IMG/VR virus record: IMGVR_UViG_3300025929_000026
Location: 1 to 42,453 of that record
Origin: a virus
Length of the DNA: 42,453 nt
Strand: one strand, 5' to 3'
How positions within the stretch are numbered: position 1 is the first letter of the stretch; each line of letters opens with the position of its first letter. The notes beneath the pieces were generated by a model, which did not search any database, was not told the DNA's origin, and worked only from the letters and a program-made list of their open reading frames with translations. A program made the translations under genes and the position numbers. Shown in pieces: positions 1 to 9,343 of the stretch.

Positions 1-142
1 CAACGGCTATTACACCTGCCCGCAGAACGGGCGCGAGATGGCGAAGTACCTAACGGAAAACAAGCTCGCCGTCACTCGCAAAAACTTGGATTTAGCTTTT
101 GAAGCGCTGAAGGATACACTCGTATCGAAGCCTCAAGAGCAA
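1..142. repeat. Left copy of the terminal overlap
   Basis: These 142 bases match 42312-42453. Positions 17-142 are identical to 42328-42453, and the only differences are at 1, 4 and 16. All three fall on third codon positions of the spanning gene and are silent (Ala, Asn, Thr). This is what the two ends of a circular or circularly permuted genome look like after assembly. A true direct terminal repeat of the virion DNA is the alternative, but 142 bp is short and it lies inside a gene. Confidence 0.95.
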
Positions 143-397
143 GCACCACCTGCGGACTCCACGCAGCAGCAACCACCGTCCACTCGGACAGAAACACCCA
201 GATCGACAGGCGTTATTCCCGGCCAGTTCCAAGGCACTCGCCCCGGAGCACAAGCTGAGAGGCAGCCGTTGACGCGGGACAGGTTCCGCCAGATCGACAA
301 AATGGGACATGACGAATGGATGCGCTTTCAACGTACTAACGTGAAAGAAGCCCAAGCGTTTCTCTCCATGAAGCACGGGGCGCAACCGCAGCAGTAA
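2..397 (+). CDS. Scaffold-like head protein, C-terminal part (gene continues from 41866)
   Basis: This is the 3' part of a gene whose 5' part lies at 41866-42453. Joined across the terminal overlap it gives a protein of about 280 residues. The reading frame is open from base 2, and the ATG at 38 is internal, not the start. The sequence is charged and Q/P-rich, with a low-complexity linker (QQQPPSTRTETPRSTG). Its place directly before the major capsid gene and after the portal is where a scaffolding protein normally sits. There is no recognisable catalytic motif. Scaffold function is inferred from position and composition. Confidence 0.8.
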   Translation, partial: NGYYTCPQNGREMAKYLTENKLAVTRKNLDLAFEALKDTLVSKPQEQAPPADSTQQQPPSTRTETPRSTGVIPGQFQGTRPGAQAERQPLTRDRFRQIDKMGHDEWMRFQRTNVKEAQAFLSMKHGAQPQQ

Positions 398-401
398 AAC
401 T

Positions 402-418
402 TCTCACCTTCAGTGAGA
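402..418 (+). promoter_or_regulatory. Small hairpin just before the capsid gene
   Basis: TCTCAC (402-407) and GTGAGA (413-418) form a 6-bp stem with a CTTCA loop, five bases before the capsid ATG. The 3' arm overlaps the only purine-rich candidate ribosome binding site. It could tune capsid translation or mark an mRNA processing site. There is no T-run, so it is not a terminator. Confidence 0.4.
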
Positions 419-422
419 TGAA

Positions 423-1466
423 ATGCCTTCACCATCACAAGCCAGTAACACCGTTTCTACGCTTGTTCAGGCGCAGATCACGGAGTTCGACAAGAACTTC
501 GTCGATAACCTGAAGGGCAATACCCCGCACCTCCGCTGCATGGAGATTCGTGAACAGTCGGAACACAGCGGCATCAATCACGCGCTGTTCATGTATCAAC
601 TTGCGGTACCGAGTGGAACGACCAACCCGCCGGGACAGGGCTACATTCCGCAGCAGATCGCGGACGGTACGCTCAGCGATCCGTTGCAGTTAACTGTCAA
701 CCAGCAGAACTCCCAGCTGGGCGAGTATGGCGACTTCGCGACGATTTCCGCGTTTGCGCAGTTTGCCGCACTCGATGACACCACGCTGAACACGGGCAAA
801 GAGCTTGCGTTCCGCGCGGGCCTTGGCCTCAACGACCTAGGTCAGTCCGTCACCGACACCCTGAACTCCACCGACTCCACGGTACTGAATCAGATCACGT
901 CGGGCGCGGCGCTGGACCTGGCCACGATCCGCGGCGCCAAGCAGTCGCTCGTTTTCCGTTCGTGCCAACCGGTTCGCGCAGGCAAGGCTTGCGGCGTCAT
1001 TTGCCCACTCGTCCTCGGCGATCTCTGGGCAGGCACCACGGTCAACAATTCGGCAGTGGACTTCTGGAAGTACACGCAAGGCGGGCAGGACAAGTTCGAC
1101 GACATGGCTGGTTCCGAACAGGACGAGCCGATCGAACTCCCCGGCACGCAGATCGTGTTCTACCAGTCGCCCTACGTCACCCAGCAAGCCAACCTCAACG
1201 GCCACGGCATCGCCTACCGCACGTACATCTACATGAACCAGGCGGTCATCGCCATCTTCGCCCGCGTTCCGGGCGATTCCAACATGGAAGATGGGAATTG
1301 GCGAGCCATCAAGGTGAATCTAACGCGCAATCTGCCGTCCAGCGCGTTCGATCCACTGGCCACCATCGGCAACATCGCCGGTTACCGCTACCACGTTACT
1401 TTCTCGCTGCCGCCGGACACCACGATGCGCGCGCGCGAAATTGACAGCGTGTCCGCGTACAGCTGA
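423..1466 (+). CDS. Major capsid protein (HK97-fold, N4-gp56-like)
   Basis: This 347-residue protein follows the scaffold candidate. It resembles the N4-gp56-type coat family: a central segment with an aspartate-rich ALDDTTLNTGKELAF region, then a helix (GLNDLGQSVTDTLNST) running into the middle domain. The C-terminal half is beta-rich (IVFYQSPYV, YIYMNQAVIAIFAR, YRYHVTFSLP), as expected for the P-domain and A-domain strands of a coat protein. Length and position fit a podoviral or N4-like capsid subunit. The start is the ATG closest to the upstream hairpin. Family assignment rests on motif memory, not on a search. Confidence 0.8.
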   Translation: MPSPSQASNTVSTLVQAQITEFDKNFVDNLKGNTPHLRCMEIREQSEHSGINHALFMYQLAVPSGTTNPPGQGYIPQQIADGTLSDPLQLTVNQQNSQLGEYGDFATISAFAQFAALDDTTLNTGKELAFRAGLGLNDLGQSVTDTLNSTDSTVLNQITSGAALDLATIRGAKQSLVFRSCQPVRAGKACGVICPLVLGDLWAGTTVNNSAVDFWKYTQGGQDKFDDMAGSEQDEPIELPGTQIVFYQSPYVTQQANLNGHGIAYRTYIYMNQAVIAIFARVPGDSNMEDGNWRAIKVNLTRNLPSSAFDPLATIGNIAGYRYHVTFSLPPDTTMRAREIDSVSAYS

Positions 1467-1471
1467 CCCTC

Positions 1472-2185
1472 ATGGCCGACGATCTCGACATCCTCAAAAC
1501 CTCTGCTTCTGCCGATATGGGCGGGGGTGTCGAGATTCCGGCTGCTCACAACGAAAAAACTTACGATCTCATCAAGACGGCCAAACAAGAATTAGCCGAT
1601 TGGCACGTTCAATGGGGAAAGAAGCCGGAGAAGGATTCGCGCGCTGATGAGAAATTGGCAGCCCTGCGCGAAGATACCGCTGAGCGTCTAAAAGCTTACA
1701 TTCCCGCAGCATTGGGAGACGAAAAGCATCGCATTCGCAATATCATGTCGCTGTCGGAATTCTGCCGGAAGCTGAACAACATTCTAGGCCCTGCCGCCGA
1801 TCTTGGCTCCCGCATTTTCATCAACACGCCCCCGCCTGTTCCCGGCTTCGATAACGAGAAGATGAAGGGCCTGTTCATCAAAATGCGCGGTATGGACATG
1901 TTCACGTATCACGACGATTTGCCGCCGGGCTGGAAAAAGATTTGCACAGTCCAGAATCCCTACATGAGCGAGTGGGGAATTATGAATCGCGACTCTCACG
2001 GCGCATTCAGAAGCTGGAAGTTCATCGGCTGGCGCGGGCAAGTGCTCTTGCGGCTCATTCTCGCTGGAGCCATCACGGAAGAAGAGGCGCACGCGGAATT
2101 TGGCGTTCCACAGGGCGTTGAAGTAGACCGCGAATATCTAAAAATTCTGACCAACTGGAGAAAAAATGGGCAAAGACCAAACTAA
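1472..2185 (+). CDS. Conserved-looking virion-region protein, unknown function
   Basis: This 237-residue protein has no family I recognise. It is mostly helical and charged at the N-terminus (HVQWGKKPEKDSRADEKL), followed by a compact, probably globular domain with many Trp and Pro residues (PPPVPGFDNEKMKGLFIKM, SWKFIGWRGQVLLRLI). There is no signal sequence or membrane segment. It starts 5 bases after the capsid stop and overlaps the next gene by 20 bases, so it belongs to the head-neck operon. A head completion or minor head role is possible from position only. Confidence 0.75.
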   Translation: MADDLDILKTSASADMGGGVEIPAAHNEKTYDLIKTAKQELADWHVQWGKKPEKDSRADEKLAALREDTAERLKAYIPAALGDEKHRIRNIMSLSEFCRKLNNILGPAADLGSRIFINTPPPVPGFDNEKMKGLFIKMRGMDMFTYHDDLPPGWKKICTVQNPYMSEWGIMNRDSHGAFRSWKFIGWRGQVLLRLILAGAITEEEAHAEFGVPQGVEVDREYLKILTNWRKNGQRPN

Positions 2186-2663
2186 CATCCCCGGCGAAAT
2201 GAGCTTGGACGACCAGCTCAAAGCGATCGAACTGGAGGAGCGCAAGCAGGCCCTCGAATCGCGCAAACTTCAGGACGAACTTGCCCGCATAACTCTCACG
2301 GAGAAGCGGCAGGAAGTTGAGACAAAGAAAAACAACAAAGAGCGCGGGATGCGCGATGCACTCGATGCAATCAATGCGGCGAAGGCTGTAAAAGAACGCT
2401 GCAATCATCACACGGGCGGCGAAGGCGGGATTGCCGTAAAAAATGGCATGGGCGATCTGGACCGGCCCACATGTATCGGCGCGCAGAAGTTTCTCGATGA
2501 CACGATTCGTTTGTCTTGCGCTCGCTGCGGCGACGAATGGCGTTCGAATGATCCCGATCGCGCGCGCTGGGCAAAAGGCGTTGAGCTTTGGCGCAAGTCC
2601 GTTAACAAACAGATGATGGTCGTGGGCGGTTTGAAGTTCACGAAAGTCGCTCAGGTAGCCTAA
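2166..2663 (+). CDS. Coiled-coil protein with a zinc-ribbon-like tail
   Basis: This 165-residue protein has a long charged helix at residues 12-80 (SLDDQLKAIELEERKQALES onward), predicted to form a coiled coil. A Cys/His-rich region follows, with CNHHTGG near residue 81 and CARCGDEW near residue 120, which together could bind one zinc ion. It overlaps the gene upstream by 20 bases, and the next gene starts one base after its stop. Function is unknown. In this position it may be a head-neck connector or an assembly factor. Confidence 0.75.
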   Translation: MGKDQTNIPGEMSLDDQLKAIELEERKQALESRKLQDELARITLTEKRQEVETKKNNKERGMRDALDAINAAKAVKERCNHHTGGEGGIAVKNGMGDLDRPTCIGAQKFLDDTIRLSCARCGDEWRSNDPDRARWAKGVELWRKSVNKQMMVVGGLKFTKVAQVA

Positions 2664-2664
2664 C

Positions 2665-3723
2665 GTGCCCATCACTTTCACGGGACAAAGCATCTACGAT
2701 TCACTGCGAGTGATGCCGGACTTGGCTCCGGTATTCAACTCGCAGGTGTCGGGCTTCTCGCTCGAGCCCATGCTGACCATCCTCAACGAGACGATGGCCT
2801 ACATGCTGGGACCGAATTTCCCGTGGAAGTTCAACGAAATCGAGGTCGCTCCGTTTCTCATCAACTCCTACCAGCAGGATTACGCGACAAACAATACGAA
2901 CATCGGCTATTTGCAGGCTGGCGATTGCCTCGACGTAAACAACACGGTCACTTCTAAGGCGTTGCCACAAGTTCGCATCGTTCGTGACCTGCCGCGCATG
3001 ACGACTTGGCCTTCTCTGCCGCCTCAGTTCTATGGGCCGATGGTGTTCTGTGTTTGCTGGCGCTACAACAGCCAGCTTTACTATGGCACTTGGGGCGCAG
3101 CCAACGCCGGCAGCGGAACGCGCGGCAACAATCCAGTCGCGCATTCGGTTTACACAAATCCGCTCGGCGTCGGCACGAACATGCCATTCAATCCCATCAC
3201 GCAAATCAAAGATGCGAATGGGAATTTGCTTGTTCTCACGGGATTCGGCACGGAAGGCACGACGGCTCCCGTGGCTCCGGCGAACTCCACAGCAGGAACG
3301 ATCGCAACTCCGGGCTCGGGCGCGACGACGCAATGGACAGTAGTCGATCCTCTGGCACAAGGGTTTCGCATCTCGCCTCCGCCATCGCAGACAGGCGTTG
3401 TCTGGCAATTCAATCTACGCGCGCAGGCGATGCCGCCGCCACCGTTCACCAATCTCAACGCATTGCTCGCCCCGATCACGGATGACTACATTCCGTATTT
3501 CCGACAGGGTTGCATTACAACGACCTATCGCTATTCTCCCGAAGAGAAAGTGCGCCAGAAATACGACAAAGAACTGCAAATCTGGGAAGCGCGGCTCAAT
3601 CAGGGCAAGATGCAGGGCGATCGTGAACCCGAGAGCTATTCGTTCATTCCAACTGGTGGCATCGTCGCCGGGCCAAGTACGGGCATGATTACGCCAGGCA
3701 ATCCGTGGGGTTTTCCGACGTGA
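2665..3723 (+). CDS. Head-to-tail adaptor-like protein 1 (gp4/gp11-type)
   Basis: This 352-residue protein starts at GTG. Its block MLGPNFPWKFNEIEV...QQDY (residues 47-74) parallels MLAPPFKWSWNRNSL...TQDY in the next gene, and both proteins carry a second shared block near the C-terminus (PITDDYIPYFRQG here, PPDFMGYIYQRG there). This pattern is typical of tail tubular A / P22 gp4-type adaptors that sit between portal and nozzle. This copy is longer because of a Gly/Ala/Thr-rich insertion around residues 170-235. Adaptor function is inferred from the order portal, capsid, adaptor, nozzle. Confidence 0.65.
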   Translation: MPITFTGQSIYDSLRVMPDLAPVFNSQVSGFSLEPMLTILNETMAYMLGPNFPWKFNEIEVAPFLINSYQQDYATNNTNIGYLQAGDCLDVNNTVTSKALPQVRIVRDLPRMTTWPSLPPQFYGPMVFCVCWRYNSQLYYGTWGAANAGSGTRGNNPVAHSVYTNPLGVGTNMPFNPITQIKDANGNLLVLTGFGTEGTTAPVAPANSTAGTIATPGSGATTQWTVVDPLAQGFRISPPPSQTGVVWQFNLRAQAMPPPPFTNLNALLAPITDDYIPYFRQGCITTTYRYSPEEKVRQKYDKELQIWEARLNQGKMQGDREPESYSFIPTGGIVAGPSTGMITPGNPWGFPT

Positions 3724-4433
3724 GCGAAACGATTACAGCCACGATCGCAGCGGTACAAAGCAGCCTAGGTTATTGGGTGCCAACCGTTGGGACGAACAAT
3801 GAACCTGCGATCACTTCCGCGAACAATGTGCAGCAAGTGATGCTCGCTCCTCCATTCAAATGGTCATGGAACCGGAATAGCCTGACTTTCAATACAGTTG
3901 CCGGAACGCAGGATTACACATCAAGCGTCACGGACTTCGGCTATGCAGAGACAGCAACCATCGCATATCCCGGCAATTCACGGATCGTCTCGTTGAATGT
4001 CCTGAATCATACGCCGCTAGGCGAAAGCATCGACCAGCAGGTTCCGGCGACTATCGGCGTTCAGCAAAACACGGTGGGAACAAGCGTAAAGTTCAGATTT
4101 CTCGGCGTTCCCGACAAAATTTATGCCGTGGTGGTCTGGTATCAAAAGTTCTCGCCAAAGATTTCCGCTCTCAGCGATACATGGGTTCCACCGGATTTCA
4201 TGGGGTATATCTATCAGCGCGGTTTTCTCGCGGAATTGTACGAAGCATTCGCTCAGCCATCGCTTGCCGCGCAACAGAGAGCGTCATTCGCCGCCGGATT
4301 GATTGCGAACAGCGAAGGGCTGACGCTCACAGAAAAGAATATGTTTCTTGCGCAGTACCTCGGCAACACGCGGATGCTTCAGGATTCGCAACTCAGCACG
4401 CAAGTTGGAACGCAGGCGAGGAGCGCGGGCTAA
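3705..4433 (+). CDS. Head-to-tail adaptor-like protein 2 (tail tubular A-type)
   Basis: This 242-residue protein lies immediately before the nozzle gene and overlaps the preceding gene by 19 bases. It keeps the hallmarks of gp4/gp11-type adaptors: an N-terminal helix followed by APPFKW.WNR, a beta segment ending TQDY, a central beta region (SRIVSLNVLN...VKFRFLG) and the helical end (YIYQRGFLAELYEAFAQPS). It looks like a diverged paralogue of the gene at 2665. It probably forms the ring that attaches the tail nozzle to the head. Confidence 0.7.
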   Translation: MGFSDVSETITATIAAVQSSLGYWVPTVGTNNEPAITSANNVQQVMLAPPFKWSWNRNSLTFNTVAGTQDYTSSVTDFGYAETATIAYPGNSRIVSLNVLNHTPLGESIDQQVPATIGVQQNTVGTSVKFRFLGVPDKIYAVVVWYQKFSPKISALSDTWVPPDFMGYIYQRGFLAELYEAFAQPSLAAQQRASFAAGLIANSEGLTLTEKNMFLAQYLGNTRMLQDSQLSTQVGTQARSAG

Positions 4434-7400
4434 GTGCCAGGTGCCCTTGCCCAAGCGGGCGCACAACCGATCAAGCAGCCGAAGTGGACGCCGATCCACA
4501 TGGGGCGCGCGCAAACCGGGCTTATCACCAACCGTGCGGCGTTGCATGATTTCGCAATCGGGCTGTACGGGAAGTTCTATGGCGCCGGCGCGGATGCTCT
4601 GCTCGATGGCAGCAACATCGAAATCTCGCCGCAGCAAACATGGAAGCATCGCCCCGGTCATTCGGCATTTTGTACGCTGCCATCGACCTGCCTGACGGTT
4701 TACCCGTTCTTCAATGCGGATGGAACAATCACGCTGTATATGGACACCACGACGGGGATTTACACAAATCCGTCGAGTCCCACATTGTTTGCGTCAAAGG
4801 CCAGCGGTGCTCTCCAGACTTCTTTTTTGCAGATTGGTGAAACACTCTATCTGGCCGATGGCGTCGAGAATCGCAAAGTCATTGGCGGAAAAATTTACGC
4901 ATGGGCAATCAACGGACCGGCCACAGCCCCGACCGTCGTTATCGATAGCGCGCCAACCGGCAGCACGCCTTGGACTGCAAGCACCGTTTATTCCACGATG
5001 GGCTTGCTGATCGATTCGAATACGAACGTGCAACAACTCATCAGCGTCAATGCCGATGGAACGAATCCTCCACCAGCAACCATCGGAACATCGGGAGTAG
5101 GCGAGCCGGTCTGGAACAATACCAGCGGCGGAACGGTTACGGAAGGCAGCGGCTTGCAGTGGACCTGCTACGGCCCTGTGGGTTTGTGGGTGGCAAATTC
5201 CACCTATACGGACGCTTCCGGTCCCGGTTCGTTGGGCGCTCCAGCAATGATTTTCGACACGATTTCCGGCAACGTGTTCATCGCCAACGGAACAGGAAGC
5301 AGCGGAACGTCGCGGCCTAATTTCTCCGCGGTTCCTTTGCTTGGCTCGACTCATGCGGATGGCGCGATTCACTGGTTCAACGTTGGACCTCCGAAGACTT
5401 GGACGCCGAGCCACGCGTATGCTCAATGGGGCGCGAGCTTCGGTGCAAACGATAACAACGCATTTGTGACTGAACCGACTACGCCGCAAGCCGCGGGATA
5501 CGGAACGGCGAATCAACAAACCGTATTCCTGCAAGTGACAGCGACTGCGGCGGGAACTTCGGATTCGAGTCATACAGGGCCGCAATGGGCAAGTTCGCAA
5601 GCCAATCCTGTGACGCGCGATGGCCAGCTGAATTATCAGTTCCTCGGCTCGGCAACGCGCGCGAACTCTCATAGCTACACGGCTTGGCAGGCGGGCACGC
5701 CATTTTTCAACGTCATCAACGATGGAACGAATTTTCAGGTATGCCTCGTCAGCGGCATCTCGGCAGGGTCGCCACCGACATTCAGCGCAGCGTATGGCGG
5801 CGTCACAGTGGATGGTACGGTGCAATGGGTTTGTGTAGGTCAGACACGCACATGGGCGGCGAGTACGAAATGGTATCTTCCGGCAGTAGGCTTCTCTCCG
5901 CCAGTTTCCAATGTGAATCCTTATGGCGGCGCGGCGATTATCGATGCCAACAATAACGTAGAATCCGTCACGAATAGCGGAAAATCAGGTTCAACGGCGC
6001 CAAGCTGGGCAACCGCGGTCGGAGCGACGACTTCGGATGGCACAGCCACCTGGACGCTCACCGCGCTTGCGGCCACTTTTAAAGGGAGCACGCCGCTGGC
6101 CTTCACCAAAGGCTATGGCTACGTCTATGCATGGAAATCGCGCAGTGCGACGGATTTCTATGTGACGAATGCGCCGAATGGGCAATCGGGCGCGCTGGGC
6201 CCTCCGACCGGCTCAGGTTCGGGAGGCATTACGACTGCCTCTCCGGCGTTTGAGATGCCGACTGGATCGAATGCCGGAGCGGTCATGCAAGTATCCGGTT
6301 CTTGGCCCACGGACACGCAATACGACACCGTGGTTGTCTATCGCTCGACGGATGGTTTCCAGGCCGGTCCATATCTCGAACTCACCGAGATTGCCGCGCC
6401 CGCTCCCGTGAATGGCGCCTATCAGGGTACATGGACATTCTTTGATTCGGTGCCGGATACAAATCTCAACGAACTCATCGAAGCGGATACATCGGGCGAG
6501 AATGCGCCGCCGCCAACAGGACTCCTGAATCTAGAGCTTCACATGAATCGTATCTGGGGCAACGTCGGGAATGTCGTGTTTGCTTCCAGCGGTCCGGATA
6601 TCCCCGTTGGCAACGGCAACGGCTATGAAGGCTGGAATGCTTCGAATACATTTCCGCTGCAATCGCCAGTCAACAAGCTGATCGCCACGCAAAGCGGCCT
6701 TCTGACGTTCACGACTGCGGATGTCTACATCATCGCTGGCGGCCCATCGATCCCGCAGTTCTTCGTCTGGCGCATCGCGCGCGGCATCGGCCTACTTTCG
6801 ACCAACGCCATTCAGATTGTTGGCGGCGAAATCTACATGGTGACTGCTGATCAGCGATTTATCGCTTTTCAGCCGGGAGTCGGACACTCAGAACCGGGCT
6901 TTCCGATCGCGGACCAGATCGCCAACTTCAATCCAGCGACCGCATACGTGACCGAGCACGCTGTCGGGACTGACCCTTCGGCAATGTTCGTTTGCAACGG
7001 TTCAACGGGCTGGTTCCGCCTCGTTCCGCACGCCACGCCGGGATTCATTAGCGCAGATCAACCCGTTTGGTCGCCTTTCGCAACAATCACGGGCGGTTGC
7101 ACAGGGGCGCAATCGGTCACAACCTCAGCGGGAGTTCGATCGCTGCTTGTTTTCCAGTCCGGTGGCGTGATTCTGAAGCGCGATCTCACGACAGCGCAGG
7201 ACAATGGCGCAAATTTTAGCGGAAATTACACGGTAGGTTCGATTGTCGTGACCCATCCGAGTCAATTGGCTGAATTGGGCTTTATGACGTTCGAATTCTC
7301 GAAGGCTGGCAGCCCGACACTGAGCTATTTGCCCAATGAAATCAGCACGACAGGCGGAGCGGCATTCCAGGCGTTCACATCTTCGGTGTTCGATCCGCCG

Positions 7401-7604
7401 TTGCTCTACGGAACGACTGGCACGCCATCGTCTTACAGCCCGAATCGCTACTATTTCAAACAGACGACCAACACGAATCAGCTTCCACCGCCGCTCTGGT
7501 GCCGTCACTTGCAAATCAAAGTGACATATCCATCGGAAAACGCTTTTCACGAACTCTATAGCTTCGCGATTGTCGGCGCACTCTACGCCGAGGCGGGAAT
7601 GTAA
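4434..7604 (+). CDS. Tail nozzle protein with a repeat insertion (gp12/gp10-type)
   Basis: This 1056-residue protein starts at GTG immediately after the previous stop. The N-terminus (MGRAQTGLITNRAALHD, GKFYGAGADALLDGSNIEIS, KHRPGHSAF) and the beta-propeller-like C-terminal half (LNLELHMNRIWGN, NKLIATQSGLLTFTT, WRIARGIGLLS, MVTADQRFIAFQPG) match podoviral tail tubular B / nozzle proteins that gate DNA exit. Between residues about 180 and 550 lie five degenerate repeats of 65-90 residues. They share a W..S..Y start, an NV or N-rich middle and a DG..W end. These are probably surface beta-domains and may bind carbohydrate. Usual nozzles are 600-800 residues, so the repeats explain the extra length. 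Confidence 0.75.
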   Translation: MPGALAQAGAQPIKQPKWTPIHMGRAQTGLITNRAALHDFAIGLYGKFYGAGADALLDGSNIEISPQQTWKHRPGHSAFCTLPSTCLTVYPFFNADGTITLYMDTTTGIYTNPSSPTLFASKASGALQTSFLQIGETLYLADGVENRKVIGGKIYAWAINGPATAPTVVIDSAPTGSTPWTASTVYSTMGLLIDSNTNVQQLISVNADGTNPPPATIGTSGVGEPVWNNTSGGTVTEGSGLQWTCYGPVGLWVANSTYTDASGPGSLGAPAMIFDTISGNVFIANGTGSSGTSRPNFSAVPLLGSTHADGAIHWFNVGPPKTWTPSHAYAQWGASFGANDNNAFVTEPTTPQAAGYGTANQQTVFLQVTATAAGTSDSSHTGPQWASSQANPVTRDGQLNYQFLGSATRANSHSYTAWQAGTPFFNVINDGTNFQVCLVSGISAGSPPTFSAAYGGVTVDGTVQWVCVGQTRTWAASTKWYLPAVGFSPPVSNVNPYGGAAIIDANNNVESVTNSGKSGSTAPSWATAVGATTSDGTATWTLTALAATFKGSTPLAFTKGYGYVYAWKSRSATDFYVTNAPNGQSGALGPPTGSGSGGITTASPAFEMPTGSNAGAVMQVSGSWPTDTQYDTVVVYRSTDGFQAGPYLELTEIAAPAPVNGAYQGTWTFFDSVPDTNLNELIEADTSGENAPPPTGLLNLELHMNRIWGNVGNVVFASSGPDIPVGNGNGYEGWNASNTFPLQSPVNKLIATQSGLLTFTTADVYIIAGGPSIPQFFVWRIARGIGLLSTNAIQIVGGEIYMVTADQRFIAFQPGVGHSEPGFPIADQIANFNPATAYVTEHAVGTDPSAMFVCNGSTGWFRLVPHATPGFISADQPVWSPFATITGGCTGAQSVTTSAGVRSLLVFQSGGVILKRDLTTAQDNGANFSGNYTVGSIVVTHPSQLAELGFMTFEFSKAGSPTLSYLPNEISTTGGAAFQAFTSSVFDPPLLYGTTGTPSSYSPNRYYFKQTTNTNQLPPPLWCRHLQIKVTYPSENAFHELYSFAIVGALYAEAGM

Positions 7605-9343
7605 TGGTCAGCCTCGAAGACATCCAAGACAAGCTGATCCCGATTTCGGCGCAATCCGGGCCGACGCATGTTATCGCTCCGCTCGCGCCAAGTCAGGACA
7701 CCACGCCTGACCAGATCGCTTATTTCAACCGACCCAACGCCATCCCGTTTGTGCGGCATTCGCCCCTGCCTGCGGCTGCCAACGCGCAAATCAATGCTAC
7801 TGCGGCAGCCACCGCAACGACCATCGCCGAGCAGGTCGTTAAGACCACGCCATCGAATATTGAATTAGACATACCGGATATTTTTACGCCGGTTTCGCAA
7901 ATCGTGAAACTGCCTGGGCCGCTTTCTTTCGATCTATCGCTCGAAACGGAAGGAACCGTATTTGCCGCTCCAATTCCATTCATCGGTGGATATGGCGATA
8001 CGCAGAGTCTTTTTAAGGGCATCTCATCGGACCCGATCAATGTGGCAGTGACGAGCGGCGGAAACAGCGAAGTCGCAATCTGGATGCAGGCATCGGATGG
8101 TGGCTCTCTGGTTTTTACTTCTCCATGGACGAACTGGCAAAACAATTCCGTCGCCAGTATCAACGCCCAGTTTGTTCCCGCAAAGGGAACCACCATTTCA
8201 TATACAGGTTCGGGTGGAGGCGCTGATTATGCCGGTATTTTGGTGCTTTTGGGAGCTTCTCAACTCCCAGCGGTAGTGCAATCCAAAACTGGTTCCACGT
8301 CGCTGACTCCGCCGGGAACGGTTTCAACGGGGAATTTCGGCTCTCCGAACACGGCGGGCAATGCTATTTTGGTGATGGTTGCCGTGCATAATGTCAGCGG
8401 CAGCTTCGACCTTTCGGGATTTTCAGTTACCGATACGCAGGGCAATACTTACCTTACGATAGAGCCGGAACCGCCGCAGAACATTCTGGATACGGCCTGC
8501 CTCGCGTTTCTTTGCCCTGTCATTGCCGCAAGCGCAGCGAATTCCGTAACAGTACATTTCCCGGCGCCTTCCGGTAGCGCGACTGTAACCATTTCTGCGT
8601 TGGAATTGAGCGCAGTGTTGGAACAGGTGAGTTTGTTTCCTGAATTCATTCCTCTGACATCTGGCTTCATACCGCCGATTGATTTATCCAGCGTAAATGT
8701 CAATGGTGGGATCACAGGAGTGTTAGGCGCTGCTGATGGCGGAACAGGGCTTTCATCGCCGGGCACGTCGGGGAATGTACTTACTTCAAATGGAACCGGA
8801 TGGGTGTCCTCATCTGGAAGCGGCATTACCAGCATTAATAGTCAAACCGGACCTGCGTTTACAATCGCGGCTGGCTCGGGAATTTCTGTAGTCACAACTA
8901 CAAATACAGCGACTATCTCCGGTGGTGGTGGAAGCCCTGGGGGATCTACAGGCGACATTCAAATCAACAATGCAGGTTCGTTTGGCGTTGCTCCTACAGG
9001 GGCGGCTACGCTCACAGGTGGCGGCTTGAGCGTTACAGGCATGGCCATCACCATGAATGCGGGCGCGGCGGGAAATATCGTCATTCGCACGAATGGCAAT
9101 TTGCAGATGGATTCGAATGGTTCCAATGTCCTGATTGGCACGACGTTTAGCTCAAATTGCTTTCTTGGCGGGACAACCTCCAACGTAACTGTGGGGCAAG
9201 CATCGTCGAACTTGTCTTTTTATAGCGGCACACTCACCGCGCAGCAAACAGTAGCGGGTTCCCGCTCAGGCGGTGCCGCGCTTACGAATCTGTTAATCGC
9301 ACTCGCCGCATTCGGCCTCATCATCGATGGCACAACGCCATGA
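7604..9343 (+). CDS. Tail fibre protein
   Basis: This 579-residue protein has the look of a phage fibre. An N-terminal globular part of about 370 residues precedes the classic fibre repeat GGTGLSSPGTSGNVLTSNGT and GWVSSSGSGITS. A Gly/Ser/Asn-rich, beta-structured shaft and tip follow, and there is a hydrophobic C-terminus (LLIALAAFGLIIDG). It overlaps the nozzle stop by one base (TAATG), so fibre and nozzle are made together. Host-surface binding is inferred. Confidence 0.75.
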   Translation: MVSLEDIQDKLIPISAQSGPTHVIAPLAPSQDTTPDQIAYFNRPNAIPFVRHSPLPAAANAQINATAAATATTIAEQVVKTTPSNIELDIPDIFTPVSQIVKLPGPLSFDLSLETEGTVFAAPIPFIGGYGDTQSLFKGISSDPINVAVTSGGNSEVAIWMQASDGGSLVFTSPWTNWQNNSVASINAQFVPAKGTTISYTGSGGGADYAGILVLLGASQLPAVVQSKTGSTSLTPPGTVSTGNFGSPNTAGNAILVMVAVHNVSGSFDLSGFSVTDTQGNTYLTIEPEPPQNILDTACLAFLCPVIAASAANSVTVHFPAPSGSATVTISALELSAVLEQVSLFPEFIPLTSGFIPPIDLSSVNVNGGITGVLGAADGGTGLSSPGTSGNVLTSNGTGWVSSSGSGITSINSQTGPAFTIAAGSGISVVTTTNTATISGGGGSPGGSTGDIQINNAGSFGVAPTGAATLTGGGLSVTGMAITMNAGAAGNIVIRTNGNLQMDSNGSNVLIGTTFSSNCFLGGTTSNVTVGQASSNLSFYSGTLTAQQTVAGSRSGGAALTNLLIALAAFGLIIDGTTP

